Below, piece by piece: positions 1 through 10,830 of a DNA stretch of 64,000 bases. Position numbers and translations under genes: made by a program. The stretch comes from Henckelia pumila (taxonomy: Eukaryota; Streptophyta; Magnoliopsida; Lamiales; Gesneriaceae): NCBI RefSeq assembly GCF_033568475.1, contig NC_133123.1:150985753-151049752 (forward strand). Reading direction: 5' to 3'. Every line of letters begins with the position of its first letter. Position 1 is the stretch's first letter. Under the pieces are notes generated by a model. It was not told where the DNA came from. It searched no databases and saw only the letters and a program-made list of their open reading frames with translations.

Positions 1-579
1 ATTTTGTAATTTCATGTGCATTATGTAACCCAATGTGTAAATCAATATATACATGTAGCATTTCCCATTTGATTAAGTAATGAATAATCGAGTATAATAT
101 ATACTAACACTCAACACACAAATTGTGTGTGAAACATATGTTTGCACATGTTTTTTTAAATTTCAATTTAATTACCAAATTGTAAAAAAAAGTATGATAT
201 AAGATTTAATAAGATAATACTTTATATAAAATATGAGAAATTAAACATCTCCACAAAATTTAATATGTTTAGAAGTTAATGTATGAAAAAAATAGGTTTA
301 AAATTAAGAAAAAAAGTTTCACAAAAAAAAACAGTTATTGTTTACTCCTCTTGCTTTATTAATAATTAGTCGTACCGCACATGTATTGCATGTGTAACTT
401 TATATACAAATATTATGTTCTGTGTATATAAAATATAAATGTATTTTTTTCAAGTATTTGATTTGATTTTTTTTGTTGCAATTTGATAATTTTGTGGGTT
501 TTTATTTTTGAAAAAAAAAATTTAATTAAGCATACCAAGAGACCACTAAAGTGTTCTTACTTTATATATAGTATATATA

Positions 580-750
580 TTAATAACTAACAAAAGATGC
601 ACATTATGCGTGTGTGATCAATATGACGTAAACCAAATTGAATGTAGTTATTGTTTACTCCTCTTGCTTTATTAATACTATTAATAACTATGAAAAGATG
701 CACACTATGCGTGTGTGGTCAATATGACATAAATCAAATTGAATGTAGTT
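580..750. repeat. Tandem pair of about 71-bp units
   Basis: Units at about 580-650 and 679-750 share the order TAATAACTA, AAAGATGCACA, TATGCGTGTGTG, TCAATATGAC and GAATGTAGTT with a few substitutions. The text between them (ATTGTTTACTCCTCTTGC) also occurs near 336-355, so a third, partial unit may lie there. The same family returns in inverted orientation near 7040-7125. No coding capacity is seen. Confidence 0.7.
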
Positions 751-960
751 TCCTTCAATATTGGAGAAGATTGTGTAGTTATTAATAATGTGGTAGAATG
801 CAATTTACAAAATAAAAGCAATTTTTTTCGTTCTTGTTTTTCTCCTAGTTTTACTTTTTTTCAATGTAAATATATAAAATTTTAAATAACTACCAAAGTT
901 TAAATGGTAAATATATTTTGGAGTCATCAAAGCGTACCAATATAGTTTCGAATGAAAAGT
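690..960 (+). repeat. Dispersed repeat block, inverted copy at 6850-7125
   Basis: The reverse complement of this segment matches 6850-7125 over most of its length. Shared landmarks are GTGTGGTCAATAT, the TTATTAATAATGT region, and the stretch around TTTACATTG and TTTTGATGAC. Similarity is imperfect (roughly 75-85% by eye), so the copies are old. It could be a non-autonomous DNA element; no clear ends were found. Confidence 0.6.
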
Positions 961-1014
961 GGCTCAAGTTTTATAAAATAAATATTAAAGATATATATTA
1001 ATAGTATAGATATA

Positions 1015-1380
1015 TACAAATACACATACTTAGTGTTCAAATATTTATTGTATAGTAGAGCACAAATTTTATGTCTGAAAAATAATTAAAAAATATTATT
1101 TACAACTTTAATTAATATGAAAAAAATTAATACTCGATATTAGAAATAAATTTTAAAAACCCGGAAAAAATAAATAATTGTATCATAGATTTAATATATT
1201 CAAAAATGGTTATTTAGACACAAAAATAACACGTATGTATCAACCCACCATAGCAAGAGGTAAAACATGAAAATTTTATAAAACAATCAAGGGTTAGGAT
1301 TTCTGTTAAATTTTCTCACGAGATAAGTATGCATTTTACATATTTCAGATGTAGTAGTATGTAGTTTGATGAAAAAAATC
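1015..1380 (+). repeat. Segmental duplicate of 7338-7960 without the SINE
   Basis: This segment runs parallel to 7338-7960. Shared landmarks are ACACATACTTAGTGTT, TTTATGTCTGAAAAATAA, ATATTATTTACAAC, TTAGAAATAAATTT, CAAAAATGGTTA, CAACCCAC, AAGAGGTAAAACAT and AGATAAGTATG. The right-hand copy is longer only because it carries the SINE. Around 1261-1280 this copy preserves the uninterrupted pre-insertion sequence. Confidence 0.8.
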
Positions 1381-2951
1381 GTTGTTTACTTTTACAAGCC
1401 AGTGAGCCGTCAACACTTTCTGAGAAAGAGTCGCCAACACATCTCATAAATTTGCTCACAAATTTTGACTTTGTTGAATATTATAACCAACATTCAAATC
1501 TTCAATAAATGTTTTTTTGTATTTTAGCTCAACAATAGTGGCAACTGATCTTAAATGGTTTCATCTGGTTGTTTGACTCGATCTGGTTCGAGTTTGATCT
1601 TGGACAAATATATTTTGCTGAGTATGGTTTGAAATTGTTCTGGTGGAAGACATGAGAATTTGATCTCGTTGAATATATTATTTGAGTTTCTTCTAGAGGA
1701 TGCATATCCATTTGATTTGTTAAAATAACACTTGCGAGTTTGATCTGGACTGGTCCATTTACCGGAAACTTGATCTGAGAATAAATAACGATCAATTTTG
1801 TCTTGTCCATAATTACCCATTAGTTTGGTCTAAAATCCTGCTTCCATTTGTCCATAACGATCTTGTAAATTTAGTATTTGGTTTTGTTTGATCTAATTTT
1901 AATCATCAAAACTTTTGATTTAATAATAAACAGTGATACATTCGAACAAGTTTTAAATTTTGAACTGAAATTGATACATCATTATATATAGATTTATAAA
2001 ATTTCACATTAATATGAACAAAAAATTTAAATGAAATTAAAATTTAGTTATGACATTACGCCAATGAGGGATGTCTCTTGAAATCATCACGTCAATGACA
2101 TATAAAAAAAACAGACAACGATAGAAATTATGTCAGATCTATAAACATAGATTATATTTAATAAAAAGCTCATAAGTAATGGAAAATACGATAAAATAAT
2201 TGATGTATTCGTAAAACATGAAAAAAAAACGTACCAAAAAATTTCATTTCGTCGATGTCATTTGCATTAGTCAAATCTCAAAGGCTTTTGAATTAAAAAC
2301 ATATTCGACAAACATATCGTAAAAAAAAAAATCTCACACGCATTTGTTTTATTAAAAGAATCGATTTTGTATTTGTTAACGTGGTCTGTATTTCAATCTA
2401 ATTTGTGCAACAATCATGTTTAAACAACATAAAGATGACCTTCTTAATTTCTCAAGGATGCTATATTTTATGGATGCAGGCGCATCGTGCTTCCTATAAA
2501 ATTGAAAAAAAACATAAATTACACAAACATATTTTAGATAGATGGATGAATTTCTGTATAACTCAACATCTTAAAATATGGACTCCATCATGAGATTCTC
2601 CCTTTTTCATATGAAAGTAGATGTAACAACGTATCATTTGTAGTTTTAGTACTCAATTACATTTTGAAGACTCAAATTCACATATCATTCAAACAACAGA
2701 GCCATTAATTTGGTTTTCATAATTTGAGCAGTAGTTATTTGATTGAAATATGACATCATTGTAGTGTTGTAAATCATTTTTATATGATCACTGTGTTCAA
2801 ATCAATATACGAAATGTTCTGTTGTATTTGTTAAATTTAAAAAAAAAAATTAATGATTTTCGGAATTTAAGGGGTGGCTGGCTTATTTGAAATTTAAATT
2901 TTCAGTTACATATATCGTAAAATACATACATACATATATATATATATATAG

Positions 2952-3116
2952 AGTTTTTTTATGGTGTCCAATTTTATATGTCCACTTCATGCCCACCATG
3001 TACAAATATATGAGTTGACACTCAACTATTGGATGTGATGAATTGTGCGTCCAATAATTGAGTACCACCTCATGGTGGGTACATTATGTGGACATAGTGG
3101 GTGGGCATGATATCAA

Positions 3117-3120
<4 letters not shown>
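2952..3120. mobile_element. MITE-like fold-back element in a TA-rich tract
   Basis: The left end (AGTTTTTTTATGGTGTCCA, then TATGTCCAC) is matched, inverted, by the right end (GTGGACATAGTGG, then GATATCAAAACT). The central halves also pair, around CACTCAACTATTGGA against TCCAATAATTGAGT. The element sits directly in (TA)n on both sides, which is compatible with a TA target duplication of the Tc1/mariner type, but the TA repeats make the true ends ambiguous. There is no coding capacity. Confidence 0.6.
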
Positions 3121-3147
<27 letters not shown>

Positions 3148-3382
3148 ACATTTATGATATATTTGGTATATTTGGATATTTTTTTGAATTTTAAATGTTA
3201 GTTTTAAATTCAATTAAGGAATTATATTGAGTGATGTTGGGCTCTTTAATTGATATTTTAATTGATTGATTGTATATTTGAGAAAACAAATATTACGGGA
3301 TTAAGTCCCAAACTTTCGGGATTCTATGTATGTTTATTAACAATTTTCAGTTTTAATATATATAGTGTATCACTATAACGGT

Positions 3383-3541
3383 AGGTTAGATCCTACCCCA
3401 TGGGGTAGGTGGCAATCACTGGTTGGTTAAAATCACGTGGGTTCCACTGAATTATATGAGACCCACATGATTTGAACAAATAAAATACATACACATGTCT
3501 CATGGGGGTAATATCCATGGGGTAGGTTGAAATCTTCCCCT
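3383..3541. mobile_element. MITE-like fold-back element with TACCCCATGGGG core
   Basis: The ends TAGGTTAGATCCTACCCCATGG and its imperfect inverse near 3515-3541 form terminal inverted repeats. The inner arms (ATCACGTGGGTTCCACT and GAGACCCACATGATTTG) also pair. The whole 159-bp stretch can fold on itself. The family is unknown. Confidence 0.5.
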
Positions 3542-3785
3542 ATAACATAAAAAAAATATTGAATATTTTATAGATTTCGATTTTATTATAGAGTATATGA
3601 TTTCACATAAATTATTTTTAAACGATCAATGTGTTCAAATCAATATTCGAAATGTTCAGTTTTACAGGAACAAATTTAATGGTTTGCAGAATTTAAGAGG
3701 TGACTTATTTGAATTTTAAAGTTTGTATTTAAAATTTTTGGTTATATATATATATAGTTTATTTCAGCTGCACACCAATGATGTT

Positions 3786-4190
3786 GTACTATTCTAATGT
3801 TCTTCATATATACTTTTTTAAATAACAATTATGTATCGTTTGATACAAGTATAATTAATACTTGTATAACTTATCATATTCAATCATACGTTTTTCTCAT
3901 CATATTATTTATCGATCTATTAATTATTTATTTATTTTATATCAATAAACTCATTAATCATTTCTCTTACATCAATCAATCATTGAATTTAAATAATTAT
4001 ACTACCCTTATTAATAATAATATTATTAATATTTTATTTATTCTTAAAAAAACAAAACTATAATTTATATTTTTAATATAAAATTGAATCAATAAAATCA
4101 AATATTATAATCTATCGGTCAAATAAAATATTATATTAACCATCATTTTTTATATATTTTATATTAAATTATATTATTTATCCTATCCCC
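3786..4190 (+). mobile_element. Decayed copy of the 6417-6805 MITE family
   Basis: The interior matches 6430-6780 in order: GTATAACTTATC, TTCTCATCATATTATTTATC, TACATCAATCAA, ATTTTATTTATT, TTTTAATATAAAATT and ATCATTTTTTAT. The terminal inverted repeats seen in the other copy cannot be recognised here, so this is an older or internally derived relative. Confidence 0.55.
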
Positions 4191-4338
4191 GAAACCGTAA
4201 CATATACTCCGGGCGCCAGATATGCAGGTTGGCAAAACAGTGGGCCTCCAACCAGAGACGTTGGAATCAATTTACTCTAAGTCCTCAAAAATAAATTCAA
4301 TATTTAACATCATATTCATTAAGGCTAACTTACGTTTC

Positions 4339-5879
4339 TCAAACAAAAGTAAGTCGACAATTCTTAGATCCTCGTGGAAAATACGAAATTCGCTGAAGCA
4401 TGTTTAGTTTAGAATCATTATCAGGAGACGCTGAATCTATCTTTATGGTCTTCAAGATTTTAGCATGCCTCAAAATATATCTTACCATGTTTAACTCATG
4501 CTCTCCACCTGCAAATCCACAAATACATACGTATTTAAGGGATGATAATAGGCACTCCGGTAAATCCTTGGGCTCCCTCCAGCACTTTAGCTTGCCCTCT
4601 ACCTGAAGCAACACCAATTTCGTTTAAGTTTACAAAGAAAAACGGGAAGATTTTCTCCATAATAAGTCTTTCAATGGCATCAATAAACCTTTTTAACAGT
4701 AAGCGATTCCAACTTATATGCACTTTTTAGGAATTCTGTCAAGATATGCCAATCAGCTTCTAATTTCAGTTTGGTCAAATTATGAAACCTCACAGTTGCA
4801 AAGGAGAATGTCGGATTCCAAAGCTGAAGAGAAGTTACTGTATCAATACATGGGCTTACGCCTAATCATAATCATAATAATTTCAATAAAAAATGTGATT
4901 AGTCAGGGTAATGCAGTGGAAATTATATAAATTCTCATAATGAAAACAAAGAACATACCTTCATTGAAGCACAGATCCTAAATGTTAAACTTTTAGCGTT
5001 AGAGAGCTTTTCAACCAATTGAAAAATATCCCTCCAACGACTAATGTTTACTTCTTCAACTTCGGGATTGTTTTGCTCATCTTCAGAATCTAAGTCTTCC
5101 GAAGAATGGAAACCATCGGATAACCTAACGTGTGCTACAACTAACGAGGATAGCTTTTCGACTGAAATAAAAAAGGAAATAGTACCATCTATCCAAAGAT
5201 ATTGAACTGCAGGAATATCTAGCATCAGCTTGTGGTCATGGTATAATCCACAAGGAGTGACCGAAAACCTCAGCACGAGTGATTTTAGCGTGTGGGAACA
5301 TATGCTGAAAATATCACATACTTCCGAATCAACTTTAATGACCAAATTCTCGATAGCCAAACACCCAGAAACCAAGTTAGCAAGAGTTTCATAATCCTCA
5401 TAATAATTAGATACAAGATTGAGTGTCTTGAGTTTAGGCAAACATACAACACCGTGTTTGGCAGAGATGTTACACCAATCAAGAGACAACTCAACAAGAG
5501 TTGTACACTTGAAACAGCAATGAGGTAACTCGTTAGAGATAGAGGAGAGAGAGAGAACTTGAACATTGCGTGCAATGGCAGTGCTTAACCATGCATCAAT
5601 TTGATACCGGTTAATAATATTAAGAAGTGCGGAGATGCGTAAACTATCTATGGACCCATTATGCAGCAACAGAACCCTGTAAACCATGTCAGCAAAACCA
5701 ATTCTGTTTTCGGCCTCCTCGGAACGAATAGATGGTTCCACAAAACTAAGATTGCGGACGGAAGTCCATAGGAACCTCCAACGTCTTGCTAGCACACTTG
5801 TTCTCACATAACATTTAGTTTCGAGAAAAGAGAGAATGTGACATAGAATTGAGTCAGGCAAGCTGTTTATTATATCCAT
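4339..5879 (-). CDS. F-box/LRR/FBD protein, 3 exons
   Basis: Predicted substrate receptor of an SCF E3 ubiquitin ligase; its target is unknown. Exons read 5879..4959, 4823..4689 and 4602..4339, all joined in phase 0 at GT-AG sites, giving 439 residues, the usual size for this plant family. The F-box is at about residues 3-45 (SLPDSILCHILSFLETK followed by RTSVLARRWRFLW), which binds SKP1. Degenerate LRR-like segments follow (LVELSLDWCNI, LKTLNLVSNYYED, LVIKVDSEVCD). The second exon encodes FHNLTKLKLEADW...LTEFLKSAYKLESL and the third the FBD domain (LKYVCICGFAGGEHELNMVRYILRHAKILKTI). The start is the only in-frame Met before the F-box. The gene is the leftmost and is not visibly disturbed by mobile DNA. 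The family is large and fast-evolving in plants, so no gene symbol is justified. Confidence 0.88.
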
Positions 5880-6416
5880 ACCAAATAATAATTATAATCT
5901 CCAGAAATAGAAGAGATTTAGAAGCTAGGGTTCCTCGTTCTTATTTTAGAGGAAAACAAAAACCACCAAGTTGGATTCTTTCTCCTTGATTCGATTGACA
6001 TCATGAAGTGTGGCTTCTAGTTGTTGGAAATTCTGAAACCCCAAATCCGAAAATTAAAGAAACAATTGGAAAATAATTACTCACTAGAAGCGATCAGAAA
6101 GGATGATAGAAGAACGTTTGGGTTCCCATCTCCAGAAGCTGAAGAGATTTTGCAGCACAATTCGTATCAATCTCTAATCTATTTAGGACCCAATAACGAA
6201 ACCCTAAAAAAAACCAGAATTTTGTTGCGAACTTTAGATCCACTCCAGTGTTTTTTTTTTTTTCCACTCAATTTCCTCCTAACCTAGTATTTAGGCATTT
6301 TTTTTATTCGATTAAATAATGGATAATAAAGTATAATATAATAATATATATACTAATAGAGACGCAACACTCCCTGCGTCCATGATACAATACAGAAATA
6401 TTAGATATAATTCTTA
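5880..6416. other. Upstream region of the F-box gene, no gene seen
   Basis: This contains the presumed promoter and 5' leader of the minus-strand F-box gene. An 88-codon open frame on the plus strand at 6021-6287 ends in homopolymer-rich sequence, matches nothing I recognise and is not called. Confidence 0.5.
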
Positions 6417-6805
6417 GGCTCCGTTTGGTAGCCTATATTATTAATATGTGTATAACTTATCCTATCAAATCACACGTTCTTCTCATCATATTATTTATCA
6501 ATTTATTAATTATTTATTTTACATCAATCAAATCATCAATTATTTACCTTACATCAATCAAATCATTTAATTTAAATTACTACATTACCCCTTATAAATA
6601 ATATTATTTATATTTTATTTATTGTTAAAAAGGTAAAATTGTAATTTGACATTTTTAATATAAAATTTTATCAATCAAATCAATAAATTATAATACATCA
6701 ATCAAATCAAATATTATATTCGCTATCATTTTTTATTTATTTATTTATTACATTATATTACTTATCTATGTATTATTTATCCCATCAAACCTACCAAGCG
6801 GTACC
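6417..6805. mobile_element. Tourist-like MITE, TTA target duplication
   Basis: A 389-bp non-coding element. The left end GGCTCCGTTTGGTAGCC and the inverse of the right end (GGTACCGCTTGGTAGG) are terminal inverted repeats. It is flanked by TTA at 6414-6416 and 6806-6808, the 3-bp target expected of PIF/Harbinger (Tourist) elements. The interior is AT-rich without coding potential. A similar terminus (TACCAAACGGTACCTTAGAG) is seen near 50058-50078. Confidence 0.8.
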
Positions 6806-6849
6806 TTAGAGTTTATATATCTTTACTATTTTATAAAATTTGAACCACC

Positions 6850-7125
6850 TTTAAAAACCATTTTTGTACGTTTTGATGACACCAAAATAAATTTACTATT
6901 TAACCATTGGAAGTTATTTAAAATTTAATATATTTACATTGGAAAAAAAGATAAAAATAGGTGAAAAACAAAAACGAAAATAAACTACCTAACATATTGA
7001 GAACTGCATTATATTACATTATTAATAACTGCACTCATTTCACCTATGTTGAAGAAAACTGCAATCAATTAAGTTTATATTGACCACACATGCATATCGT
7101 GTACACCTTTTGCTAGTATATATAA
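6850..7125 (-). repeat. Inverted copy of the 690-960 repeat
   Basis: Read as the reverse complement this matches 690-960: GTGTGGTCAATAT, TTATTAATAATGT, GTTTTTCACC against GTTTTTCTCC, TTACATTGGAAAAAAAG, and TTGATGACACCAAAATA against TTGATGACTCCAAAATA. Confidence 0.6.
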
Positions 7126-7337
7126 TTAATATGATTTGTTTCTTACTACTGCGACATTGGTGGTTAAAAAAACATGCTGAAATAGTTGAGAAAGTGGGGC
7201 AATAATCTTCAAATTTTGTCTTTTATGTATTTTTAATTTTAATGAAAGGGATATTTTTGTACAACCATTAAAATGGTCAAAATGGTTATTATATGATCTT
7301 CTTGCATTATAATATTGTATTTTATAGATGTATAGAT

Positions 7338-7960
7338 ATTGTATATACACACAAATACACATACTTAGTGTTTAAGTATTTATTGTAGAGTAGCAATTGA
7401 GCACAAAATTTATGTCTGAAAAATAATAAACAAAATATTATTTACAACCTTAATTAATATAAAAAAATTTAATACTATATATTAGAAATAAATTTATAAA
7501 ACCCCCCAACAAAAAATAATTGCATCATAGATTTTATTATTGTCAAAAATGGTTACTTTAAGCCTAAAAGCCAACACGCGTGTGCGACAACCCACTGTTA
7601 CAAGAGGTAAAACATAAAAAATTTGCCCCAATGTGGTGTCTAAGTTGGTTGAGCAGGTGAACTCTTGGCCAGAGGTCAGGAGTTCGATTCCCTCTGCCAA
7701 CACTTTCTTGGGCTAGCCTGTCACACAGGGTTTGCCCAGTGTGGTTTACCTGACTAGCGTAGTTTGCAGGCTATTGCGTTAGTTCGGGGTTTACCCAGAG
7801 CGCATCTAAGGGTAGCGGCTGCGGGTTCCCACGTCACAAAAAAAAAACATAAAAAATTTATAAAACAGTTAAGGGTTGGGATTTCTATTAAATTTGCTCA
7901 TGAGATAAGTATGTATTTTATATATTTCAAACGTAGTTTGATGAAAAAGAACTCGTTTTT
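7338..7960 (+). repeat. Segmental duplicate of 1015-1380, carrying a SINE
   Basis: This is the direct-orientation partner of 1015-1380, interrupted by the SINE at 7625-7843. Similarity outside the SINE is high enough to align nearly every base, with scattered substitutions and small gaps. Confidence 0.8.
7625..7843 (+). mobile_element. tRNA-derived SINE with 16-bp target duplication
   Basis: The 5' part is tRNA-like. An A-box-like stretch TGGTGTCTAAGTTGG lies at 7634-7648 and a B-box core GTTCGATTC at 7682-7690, about 34 bp apart, as in an RNA polymerase III internal promoter. A tRNA-unrelated body follows and ends in an A-run. The element is bracketed by perfect 16-bp repeats AAAACATAAAAAATTT at 7609-7624 and 7844-7859. 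The paralogous site near 1261-1280 lacks the insertion. It resembles plant Au-type SINEs in layout; I cannot assign the family. Confidence 0.88.
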
Positions 7961-8033
7961 TATTTTTATTTTGAAATAGATCCTTGTTTTCTTAAATAAA
8001 AAAATTTAAATTCGAGTCCAAAATGAGGTACCC

Positions 8034-8106
8034 GGCCCAAGCCCACACTTATATGTCCAGTTATGTGATGAACCTCGTGTCGTGTCATTCAAGCTGCTAG
8101 GGTTTT
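8034..8106 (+). promoter_or_regulatory. Site II pair plus telo-box in the TIM8 promoter
   Basis: Two adjacent site II motifs (inverse of TGGGCY: GGCCCA at 8034-8039 and AGCCCA at 8040-8045) are followed by a telo-box (CTAGGGTTTT, inverse AAACCCTAG) at 8097-8106, about 57-130 bp before the TIM8 start codon. In plants this combination is known from genes for ribosomal and mitochondrial housekeeping proteins, where TCP factors bind site II. Function here is inferred from motif and position only. Confidence 0.55.
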
Positions 8107-8162
8107 TTGGGTTTTAAAGCATATTTCATTATTTTCAGTTAACTTCAAAAAATTTATTCTTC

Positions 8163-9710
8163 ATGGATTCATCTCTTAATACCCCTGAAATGCAAAGGTT
8201 TCTGAACGTAAGTGATTCGAACTACTATTCATTTGAATGCGTATTCCTTTGTTTCATTTGGGTGTTGTGCTTTAAATCTTGATTTGAATTTGTTTGATAC
8301 TGTTTTTAGGAGGCAATCGAATCCTTTAACTGTGAGGAATTAATCCAAGTTTTTATTCTATGTTTTTTTCCTTTTTGATTGGATCTTCTGGGTATATGTT
8401 TGTATTTGGAGAAACATGATATATTTTGTTTCAAATTTAATCTTTTTGTTTTTGTTTGGATTTTTAATTTTTTTCTTTTAGATGATGTTTGTTTCAAAGT
8501 TTAATCGTTTTGTTTTTGTTTCGAATTTTCTTTTAGATTTCTAATTTATATGGCGATATATTTATTTTTTACCAACGAATTAATTCTTTTATTAAATTCA
8601 CACTTCACTATGTTCCAGAAAATTTTGATCATGATTTTCATTGATTGAATAAGATTGTTCTTTTAGTGATTTAACTTTTTTGTATGTAGAGTTAAAAGAT
8701 AATTGCATGCGAAAATAGGTGGCCTTATTTATCTTTTTGATGATTCTGGCCCTGACTCAAGGATGTGGATGGTAGAGTTCTTTTGTGCCTAAGAAATTGC
8801 CTTTAATTAAAACCTTGCCTCCTGACTAAAGATTTGGTGATTTGTTCCAACTATTTGCGTATTTGTTCCCTTGCACGCTTTGTATTTGTTTTTGCCTTGT
8901 TTTGTTCGTCTTTCTCACCTGTGACAATTTTGTATGATGTGAAATATTTGTTTGGTCCAAATTCTGATGTCAGTATTTACTACATCCTTATTTACTTTCC
9001 GAGATACATTTTGTAATTTTTGTTGTTTTTGTCATATACATACATATATTTGTAATTTCCGTATAAAACCTGGAGTTCAATATACTTCGCTGATCAACAT
9101 AATAATCACTTTGTGTATTATTAGATCATGTCTTTCATGTCATTAGTCAACTTATCATGGTATTTGAAAAAGCTTGCTCTAGTATGATTTATGGGCATGC
9201 ACGGTATGGATTTGCACATCTTTGTACAGATGGGATGTGGAACTGTAAGTTTGGTCCATTCAAGATTCTTAAACGGCATGAAACTATAATTTTAGTTCGC
9301 GATTGTTTTGCTGCATTCCGTTCTTCCACTGATATGGATAGAGCTTTCCACTCTTTAATCGATTCTTTTGTGTGCAATCTATAATTGTTTGTTAATATTA
9401 CCAAAACGAATATGCACTACTCTCTTCTTTGAGTTGTACATGATATTTGTTGATCATATGTGGTTATTCTCTCGGTGATGGACTTTACAATTAATTTTTT
9501 ATATGTTCCATGGGCGAATCATTACAGCAAGAAAAAGAAAAGGCCATGGTTACCGAAATGATTGGAAAGCTTACATCCATGTGCTGGGATAAATGCATCA
9601 CCGGAACTCCTGGAAGCAAGTTCAGTTCTAGTGAATCTACTTGTCTAACCAATTGTGCCCAACGCTACATGGATATGAGTATCATCATCATGAAACGTCT
9701 CCAGCAGTGA
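8163..9710 (+). CDS. TIM8: Mitochondrial intermembrane-space chaperone Tim8, 2 exons
   Basis: A small TIM chaperone that escorts hydrophobic precursors across the mitochondrial intermembrane space, normally as a hexamer with Tim13. Exon 1 is 8163-8207 (15 codons, MDSSLNTPEMQRFLN, then GTAAGT) and exon 2 is 9528-9710 after TTACAG, joined in phase 0, giving 75 residues; plant Tim8 is of this size. The hallmark twin CX3C motifs are present (CWDKC and CLTNC, 15 residues apart), surrounded by the conserved plant context PGSKFSSSES and CAQRYMDMS. These cysteines form two disulfides after Mia40-dependent import, so no cleaved presequence is expected and none is seen. The 1320-bp intron is AT-rich. 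An in-frame Met just before the exon 2 junction is intronic and was not chosen. The gene looks intact. Confidence 0.93.
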
Positions 9711-10694
9711 AATTACTCGGGAGTTTGGAAGAAGTTTGTCTGAGTCTCGTGTCTCAAAGCGCACTCCTCTAAACAGTCTTGTATCTCAAAGCACATTCCT
9801 CTAATCAGTGAATTTAAGCAAGTAATACCATGCATCGAACTGAATTTTTTTTACATCAGTTGTCTGTTATCGTCCAAATGCATCTCGATTCTTCGTTCTG
9901 TCGGCTATTTCTTGATCCAGGCACCTTGATATCTGCAATTTACAGTTTTTAAGTGACGTGTCTAATTCTTGAATTTCATTGTAATTTTTAAGCTACTGCT
10001 TTGCAACCCATGGACTTATATCTTTGTCATCAAACCATAAACAGAGTGTTGAGATACACTATAAAAGTTATCCTGTGTATATCACATCTTCATGCCGTAA
10101 AATTATTTTCCTCGTATTTTCTAAGCACTTCTCGAGAAATGAAAACGAAACGAAGGACCATATTAACAGATGGAGTGTAATTTTGGTGCCTATAGACATG
10201 ATCAAAATAATTTGAGGCACATATTTCTCTGGTCACAAGGAAAACATTATTGCAATTATATCTAGGATGTGATACAAAGATGCCATTTTCTTTTATAATT
10301 TTAAAATTTCTTGTAGCTACTTGATTAAGTGGTTAATAATCAATTAGTTTTTTAAACATAATTTGTAAGTTAAATGGGACAATTCTGTATTATTTAAGTT
10401 AAATTCGTATTACCATTTATCTTCTTTTCTTCTTCTTCTTCTTTTTTCCTCCTATGAGTTCGAACTTATCTCTTTTAATCAATACATTTTTCTCATAACG
10501 TCTGTATAATTGAAATTTAACACATAAATAAAACCTTGTGTCGACTTTTACCAAGCTCACCAGTCACTGGTGAACATTTCATTTTTTACTAGCAAGTCGC
10601 ACATGCCACAATGTATGTGAATAAATTTTTATCTTCATTGGCTATTTTTTTAAAATTTTCCTGAAAATGACCACCAATTTATTATTATCATTAG
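9711..10694. other. Intergenic, TIM8 3' flank
   Basis: The 3' untranslated region and flank of TIM8 are followed by AT-rich sequence with a TTC/CTT microsatellite near 10420-10450. No gene, RNA or element is recognised. Confidence 0.6.
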
Positions 10695-10830
10695 TATTGT
10701 TAACTAAATAAAAATTATATATATATTATATATTATTTAGAATAGAAAATAATGATTTAAGTTGAAGGATAAGCCGAGAGAGAGTGCTGATGCGTGTCTG
10801 ATTTGTTTGCCCCTGTTTTGTAGTCTCTCC
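10695..10830 (+). pseudogene. Orphan 5' flank of a lost NLR gene
   Basis: This matches the region immediately upstream of NLR1 (31425-31556): TATATATTATATATTATTTAG, AATAGAAAATAATGATTTAAG, GGATAAGCCGAGAG, then CCCCTG and AGTCTCTCC. In NLR1 the start codon follows seven bases after that last block. Here the LTR of gypsy A begins exactly at that point and no NLR coding sequence follows anywhere nearby. I infer that a fourth NLR paralogue once stood here and that only its promoter and leader remain. The copy has about 22 extra bases in the leader relative to NLR1. Confidence 0.7.

Larger units (their letters stand above)
1..4338. other. Gene-free AT-rich region with repeat debris
   Basis: No coding region with recognisable protein similarity is seen here. 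The stretch is very AT-rich and contains a local tandem repeat (580-750), a block paralogous to 6850-7960, two short fold-back elements (2952-3120 and 3383-3541) and a decayed MITE (about 3786-4190). The short open frames in it have no codon bias or motif that I recognise. Confidence 0.7.

Noticed and set aside
4535-4723. Short minus-strand frame between F-box exons
   Set aside because: It reads through the intron between exons 2 and 3 of the F-box gene; the spliced model explains the region.
6021-6287. 88-codon open frame divergent from the F-box gene
   Set aside because: No recognisable motif. It ends in a T-run translated as poly-Phe and lies in the likely promoter of the F-box gene.
7625-7700. 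Possible functional tRNA gene
   Set aside because: The A- and B-box-like stretches belong to a SINE with a body, A-tail and target duplications; a cloverleaf with proper acceptor stem is not evident.
9157-9384. 75-codon open frame inside the TIM8 intron
   Set aside because: It lies wholly within the intron defined by matching exons on either side; no known similarity.
10420-10450. CTT/TTC tract as a regulatory site
   Set aside because: A simple microsatellite with no supporting context.
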